A DNA stretch of 64,000 nt from positions 18,853,611-18,917,610 of the forward strand of contig OZ017801.1 of assembly GCA_963969395.1 (NCBI GenBank), in the 5' to 3' direction. Below, one piece after another: positions 59,030-64,000 of this stretch. Both the position numbers and the translations under genes were made by a program. A model generated the notes under the pieces. That model was not told the DNA's origin and did no database searches. It worked only from the letters and a program-made list of their open reading frames with translations. The DNA comes from Pseudoscleropodium purum. Taxonomy: Eukaryota > Streptophyta > Bryopsida > Hypnales > Brachytheciaceae. The stretch's first letter is position 1; each line of letters begins with the position of its first letter.

Positions 59030-60505
59030 GAGTTGACCAAATATTCGTGGAATATTCTATAATGTCTTGTCTTTTTGCAAAAAAATGTGAATCTAAAGCA
59101 ACTAACAAAATTTGAGTACAAATTTGAGACGGATTCATTTGAACAACCATATCATAAGCACAATGAACAAAGTTCAAATATAGATATTTGGAAGTTGTAG
59201 TGGGTGACATACTACACATTACCATGGAAGTTTGAAGAAAAAATTAGTTGTGATTTGAAAGAAAATTATTTTCAAAGTTAGACATACCTAAAACTTGTTT
59301 TTGTTCACCATGATTTGGAATTACTTTATCTTTTGTCAATTTTTTTTATATAATTTGAAAGTTTGTTTTTGTGCCTTAGTATGTTGGTACAGATCATTTT
59401 AGATTGTTGTACATAAAAATGGAAGGAAATGGACATTTAAATAAATTAAAATATCAACAATTTGACAAACATGCAAATAATGTTGGTTGTTATAATATTT
59501 GAATTTTCTTTTGGAATTGAGAGTATGGAATACCATTAGCTATTGTAGAGAGAGTATAGGTTGCAATATAGACCATTGTTATATCTTAGTGCCCTTGCAT
59601 TTGAAATATTTATTGAAACAAATAATGTGTTTAATTTTATATTTTATAGCCATATAATGCATTTTTAGGTTCAGTTTTTTATATGAAGATTATGGTTTAT
59701 ATACACATAATTGATCCAAAAAAAACCCAAAATAAATTATTATTGTCTATTTCATCAAAATATTAAGTTTTTTTGAAAGGCTACTGTAAGTTTTGACAAT
59801 TTTTAGTTTTTTTGATGAAACAAATAATAATAATTTATTATTTAAGGATTTTTTGGATCAATTATGTGTATCATGAATTGTAGTCTTTACACAAAAAATT
59901 GAACCCAAAAATGCATTATATGGCTATAAAATACTAAATTTAAAACATTATCCATTTTAACAAATATTTCAAATGCAAAGGCACTAAGATATAACAATGG
60001 TCTATATTGCAACCTATACTCTCTCTACAATGGGTAACCAACAACATATATTCCAAAAAAAAATTCAAATATTGTGATAAGTGATAACCAACAACATGTG
60101 CATGTTTGTCAAATTGTTGATATTTTAATTTCTATAAATATCAGTTTCCATAAATTTTTTATATACAACAATTTGAAATGATGTATACCAATATGCTGAG
60201 GCACAAAATGTTTTTTTGAAGTTATAAAAAAAATTGATAAAAGATAAAGTAATTTCAAATCATAGTCAACAAAACTAAGTTTTAGACATAGCTAACTTTG
60301 AAATTAATTTTCTTTCAAACAACAAATCATTTTTTTTCAAAATTCTGTGGTAACGTGTGGAATGTTGCATACTACAACTTCCATTTATGGTATTATGTTC
60401 AAACTCTGTGCAATGATGTTAATGGTATTATGTTCAAATGAAACCATTTTAGATTTGTACTTAGCTTTGGAAGTCACTCTAATTTCAACATTTCAGCATT
60501 TCAAC
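59030..60505. repeat. Long foldback (inverted repeat), arms about 0.65-0.7 kb
   Basis: The two halves are inverted copies meeting near 59790. Pairing landmarks include GTAGAGAGAGTATAGGTTGC against GCAACCTATACTCTCTCTAC, ACTAAGATATAACAATGG against CCATTGTTATATCTTAGT, and, far out, TTCATTTGAAC with GTACAAAT on each side. The arms carry scattered substitutions and small indels, so this is an old element. It has no coding capacity; the open frame at 59022-59225 lies in the arm. Outer limits are approximate. Confidence 0.8.
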
Positions 60506-60609
60506 TCACTTGTGCATTGATGTTAATGGTACTATTTTCAAATGAAACCATTTTAGATTTGTACTCAATTTTGGAAGACACTCTAATTTCAACATTTCAA
60601 CTCACCTAG
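60411..60609. repeat. Tandem duplication of about 100 bp at the foldback edge
   Basis: Two units begin TGCAATGATGTTAATGG (60411) and TGCATTGATGTTAATGG (about 60515), each running to TTTCAACTCAC. The first unit is the outer part of the foldback's right arm. Confidence 0.75.
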
Positions 60610-60624
60610 TCCATAAGGAATTAA

Positions 60625-61376
60625 CATGTAAAATTCCTTGAATATGTTTTCAATAAAAATGCTTTGAAAGTATCATTTCTAGTACAAGTACCAAATTTTG
60701 AAATATTTTACACATGTTTTCAAAATTTCTGCACTTCATAAGGTCATATTTGTATGAAAAATGTTCAAAATCATGGTGCCTCTTTAGATTTATTCTTCAA
60801 GCAAGTTGGTTTCATTTGGAATTCTACAACATTTAGGAAAACAATAGTAATTAAGTAGAAAGATGCAGAGAATGATTCAAAATACAAAATTTTTGAGAAT
60901 TTAGTTATGGAATCAAAAAAAGCCAATCCCAATGGTTGTAATGTTGTAATAAATAATCTACATCTAGTGTTTTAATTTTTTTATAACTCAAATTTTCAAT
61001 ATTTATTTTAATATAGAAATTCCATAATTAACCACAAACTAAAACTCCTCATAGCTTTTATCAAATTGATCAAAATGGAATGATTCAAGGCTTCCCATGT
61101 ATATATAGATCTAGAAAACCACTTTCAAATTTTTGTTTCTAAAAGAATTAATTTTTTCTAATTTGCCTCAACTACCAAGCCAAAGTAACAAAACTAAATA
61201 TCATACAATTACTTTTTAACCATATAATCAAAAGTTATGAAAATTTTTGGACCTTAAAAAAAAACCTTGTCCACATGTTGTGAAAAAATTTCAAAGACAA
61301 AAAATAAAAACTCCATCCATAGTAAGCTACCCAAAATTGCTATGTTGCCATAGAATGCAGCTTGGGCTTTTAGGGG
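60625..61376 (-). mobile_element. TTAA-bounded element, family A (inverted)
   Basis: It lies between TTAA (60621-60624) and TTAA (61377-61380). The right end, read inward, is CCCCTAAAAGCCCAAGCTGC. The left end (CATGTAAAATTCC) is decayed. The interior matches family A on the minus strand. It ends about 400 bp downstream of the coiled-coil gene's stop codon. Confidence 0.55.
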
Positions 61377-61380
61377 TTAA

Positions 61381-61783
61381 ATCACTTTCCACTTCTTAAC
61401 CCTCTCAAATCAAACATTACATTACAATTTTGCCTGTTTTTATATGCTCCAAAATTCCCCTTCCAAAATGCTTCGCAAGAATCAAAAGGTGCTCCAAATT
61501 ACAAGGCAATAAAAGAGGGGATGTCATTTAACCCAGTTTGTTGGTTCAGAGCCAGGAGTCTCACTAACATTACGATGAGACTATTTTCAGACAACAAATA
61601 GAACTCGTTCTATTGCAAGAGGAAAATATGGTACAATTACCCTGACTAGGTCTAGTGGTGATAAGCTGAAGTAAATCATGCTGGAACTTGGGACAAGGCG
61701 AAAAGACTCAAGAGACAGATTAATTTCCTAAATTTCAGACAAATCAACTCTAAGTACGATAACATAACAAGCAGTACGATCCA
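61381..61783 (-). other. 3' flank of the coiled-coil gene
   Basis: This presumably holds the 3' untranslated region of the gene whose stop is at 61784-61786. Composition is less AT-rich than in the transposon-rich DNA to the left. No polyadenylation site can be fixed. Confidence 0.4.
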
Positions 61784-63652
61784 TTATGCCCCTGCTGACG
61801 CTGCTCCGTGAAAGCCGAGGTCATCAACTCCAGCCTCCTTCATCAACTTTTTCGTCAAATTTGTAAGCTCTGCCATTGCACGCTTGGTAATCTCTATGGC
61901 CGTATCCTTCTCAATCAACCGGCTTTTCAAATCCCCAAATTCCTCCGCGCTTTCAAGAACTTGAAGTCCACCCGAATGCTGCGGGAGGTGGGCTTCGGAA
62001 GATGAAGCATCGTCGAATCGGCTTTCAATGCTTGTTCCCGGCTGGCACTCCTGAATAAGGTTGTGGCTCAAGTTGGTCAGATTACGAAGGGCTTCAATCG
62101 CCGTTTCAGCTTCAAGTTTTGCCCTTTCACCTGCTAAGAGTTGTGACGCAGTATCTCCATCTAGACCCTGCAACTGTAACATTCGCACTCGACTTAAGAC
62201 TTTGGCTTCGTCGATCACATCCTGCCGCAGCATTGTAAGATCCTGTTCTCGATCACTCCACTGACGTAACAACGCTTGCAGCTCTCGATCTTTGCTAGCA
62301 AGTTCAGTTTGTGCCTCCAGCAGATGCAGGTCTTTTTTCTGCAGGTCCTCCTTCAAGGCGTTGATCTCTCGCTGCCATAGGCCCTCATCGAAGAACTGCT
62401 CCTGTGAATGCTCTACTTGCAATTGAGACTCGAAGAGTGCTCGTTTTGTGGAAATAAGTTCTGATGTTTTTCGCATAAGCATTGATTCTTCCAAAACATC
62501 CTGCCTTGAGCTTGAGTCCTGAACAAGCGCTCGAGAAAGTTCAGTGATTTGTTCTACCACAGATGTGGCCTGGTTGAGCTGCAAATGGCTGTCATTTAAG
62601 CCAACCCGTAGAATGGCAACCTCTTCTTCCTTTTTCCTCAAAAGCAGCGATACTTTAGATAGCTGATCCTCCTTGGTTTGCAGTAGGCCTCTGACATGCA
62701 TCACCTCCTCTTGCAACGACTTCAAGGATTCCTGAGCTGCTTGAAGTTGAATATCCTTCTGGCTCAGAGCTAATTTCACTGAAAAAAGCTCAGACTTAAC
62801 ATTCTGCAGCTCCAATTTAGTTCCCACCAACTCAGTTTCCTTCAACTGCAAAGCTAACTCTGTATCAGAGAGTAGTGAATCCCTTTCCTGTAAGAGCCTC
62901 GTCGAGACATTCAACTCTTGCGTTAATTCCTGTACCCTACGCTTCTCGCTTGATAGGGCTGCCTGCAATTCAAAATTAGTCTCCTTATCCCGTCGAAGCT
63001 CTTCTTGAAGAGCTTCGTAAGATAACCTGGCAAGCCTAGTGTGTTCTTGCTCCTTTTCAAGCACGTTCTGAGCAGATTCCAGATTCTTCTCCAAAGAAGC
63101 TAGCATGGCTTTCTTAGATGCAAGATCCTTCTCTTGATGCTCAATCAACTTGTTCCGCTCATCAACAGATTGGCGAAGACTGGCTACCGTCGATTGGGAT
63201 TCCGAAAGTTCCGCCTGCACCTCGGTGAGCAAGACTTTAAGTTGCGAAAGCTCAGTTAGACGGGCTTTTCCTCTGACCTTACTGCTGGCCAATTCTTGTT
63301 CCAAGCTTCTCAAGTCATCCTGTGCACTTGACCACGCCTTGGTCCTCTCTTCTAACTCAGCTTCCAACTTACGCAGCATATCTTGCTTCCAATCCCGGTC
63401 ATCTCGCAATTTCGCCAAGTCAGAATCCTTGTCCAGTAAAGATTCTTGCAGCGACTCATTGTCAGCCGCCTTTGTGGAAAGAAGATCCTTTGTTCGCTCA
63501 AGCTCCAGTTCTTTCAACGAGAGATTTGAGGCTACCTCCTCAAGAGCTCCGTCTTTCTCTAACAACTGATTTTGGAGTTCCCTAAGATCATCCTGTTTCT
63601 TGGCTAGCTGTTTTTGCGCATCTTCTAATTCAGCATTATTTTGATTGACCAC
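61784..63652 (-). CDS. Long coiled-coil protein, 3' exon (partial gene)
   Basis: This is a continuous open exon of 622 codons plus stop. It starts right after a 3' splice site (TAG, at 63653-63655, minus strand); its first codon is GTG inside a running frame, so the true start lies in an exon beyond the window. The product is rich in Glu, Lys, Leu, Gln and Ser with heptad-like spacing over roughly residues 1-460 and 500-610, and repeated motifs such as LLxKDxxLxxLxxxL, the signature of an extended coiled coil. A less regular stretch near residues 540-575 precedes a conserved-looking end (AMAELTNLTKKLMKEAGVDD). No ATPase, membrane or DNA-binding motif is seen, so it is not a myosin or SMC protein. 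It resembles plant proteins labelled 'myosin heavy chain-related', some of which are chloroplast proteins, but I cannot assign a member. It looks intact. Confidence 0.85.
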   Translation of the reverse strand: MVNQNNAELEDAQKQLAKKQDDLRELQNQLLEKDGALEEVASNLSLKELELERTKDLLSTKAADNESLQESLLDKDSDLAKLRDDRDWKQDMLRKLEAELEERTKAWSSAQDDLRSLEQELASSKVRGKARLTELSQLKVLLTEVQAELSESQSTVASLRQSVDERNKLIEHQEKDLASKKAMLASLEKNLESAQNVLEKEQEHTRLARLSYEALQEELRRDKETNFELQAALSSEKRRVQELTQELNVSTRLLQERDSLLSDTELALQLKETELVGTKLELQNVKSELFSVKLALSQKDIQLQAAQESLKSLQEEVMHVRGLLQTKEDQLSKVSLLLRKKEEEVAILRVGLNDSHLQLNQATSVVEQITELSRALVQDSSSRQDVLEESMLMRKTSELISTKRALFESQLQVEHSQEQFFDEGLWQREINALKEDLQKKDLHLLEAQTELASKDRELQALLRQWSDREQDLTMLRQDVIDEAKVLSRVRMLQLQGLDGDTASQLLAGERAKLEAETAIEALRNLTNLSHNLIQECQPGTSIESRFDDASSSEAHLPQHSGGLQVLESAEEFGDLKSRLIEKDTAIEITKRAMAELTNLTKKLMKEAGVDDLGFHGAASAGA

Positions 63653-64000
63653 CTACACGAGTTCATCAAACCATTAATACAAATCCCTAGGGAATAACAA
63701 GCTCTAAAGCATAATAGGCCCTTCGAAATGCTCTCACAGTACAAGATAATGACACATAACCTTGTCTCAAAATTCTTTCACGTGGGAAACCCTAATTACA
63801 ACCCCCAAATTTCCTCATTCAAAAAAAGGCCTTACAGTATCCAGTATCATCTCAGCTAAACCATTCAATACAAACGAAGTAAGAACAAGAGGGCAGATCT
63901 GCTCTCCATCACGATTTCCACATAAATACTCATAACATATAATCAATTGAAGCACCATACTAACTCAGAGCAACAAAATAATAATTTTCAAGAAAAATAG
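63653..64000 (-). other. Intron upstream of the coiled-coil exon
   Basis: On the minus strand this leads into the AG at 63653-63654 and contains stops in the continuing frame, so it is intronic. No exon is recognisable before the right edge of the window. Confidence 0.55.

Noticed and set aside
59022..59225. 67-codon minus-strand frame
   Set aside because: It lies in the left arm of the foldback and has no protein features.
61808..63585. Open frames on the plus strand within the coiled-coil exon (for example 63150-63569)
   Set aside because: They are antisense shadows of a 622-codon exon with clear heptad repeats; their Ser/Arg-rich translations are typical of reversed Glu/Leu-rich coding sequence.

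Overview
The window is nuclear DNA of a land plant. The evidence is one split gene with GT-AG introns for a chloroplast light-harvesting chlorophyll a/b protein (LHCB7-type, 48645-52828, +) and the large exon of a plant-style long coiled-coil protein (61784-63652, -). Everything else is very AT-rich and dominated by short non-autonomous DNA transposons, foldback sequences, minisatellites and one large segmental duplication. The species cannot be fixed from the sequence. No bacterial, viral or organelle gene set, rRNA, tRNA or CRISPR array was recognised.

Layout. From 1 to about 21.5 kb lies gene-poor DNA: a CACTA-type MITE with a 3-bp target duplication (1259-1446), a series of elements bounded by TTAA with CCCCTAA-like ends, two GC-richer islands (about 7.09-7.83 and 20.6-21.5 kb), and an inverted, decayed copy (about 11540-11925) of an ORF family seen again downstream. 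From about 21.53 to 46.29 kb there is a direct head-to-tail duplication: copy 1 is about 21531-34375 and copy 2 about 34376-46291. The copies differ by one 346-bp deletion, by two insertions of one small TIR element present only in copy 1, by minisatellite and poly-C length, and by uneven substitution density. Each copy carries a TATA-preceded 112-codon ORF and a roughly 70-bp minisatellite.

From 46.3 to 52.8 kb come flanking DNA and the seven-exon LHCB7 gene, whose introns hold several small inverted-repeat elements. The last 16 codons lie inside the first unit of a roughly 0.2-kb tandem array that continues to about 54.26 kb and carries two nested MITEs. From 54.3 to 61.4 kb are a 31-nt-arm hairpin, a 1.13-kb TTAA element with an interior CACTA-type foldback, several more TTAA elements, and a foldback of about 1.5 kb. 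The coiled-coil gene ends at 61784 and continues past the right edge of the window.

The two genes show no functional link. The most notable signals are: (i) the abundant TTAA-flanked elements, whose target preference resembles piggyBac, some sharing one TTAA back to back; (ii) a CATTAGAAG-ended element with a conserved GC-rich hairpin core, shown by filled and empty sites in the duplication to leave no clear target duplication; (iii) the tandem amplification of the LHCB7 3' end; and (iv) the long foldback near 59.8 kb.
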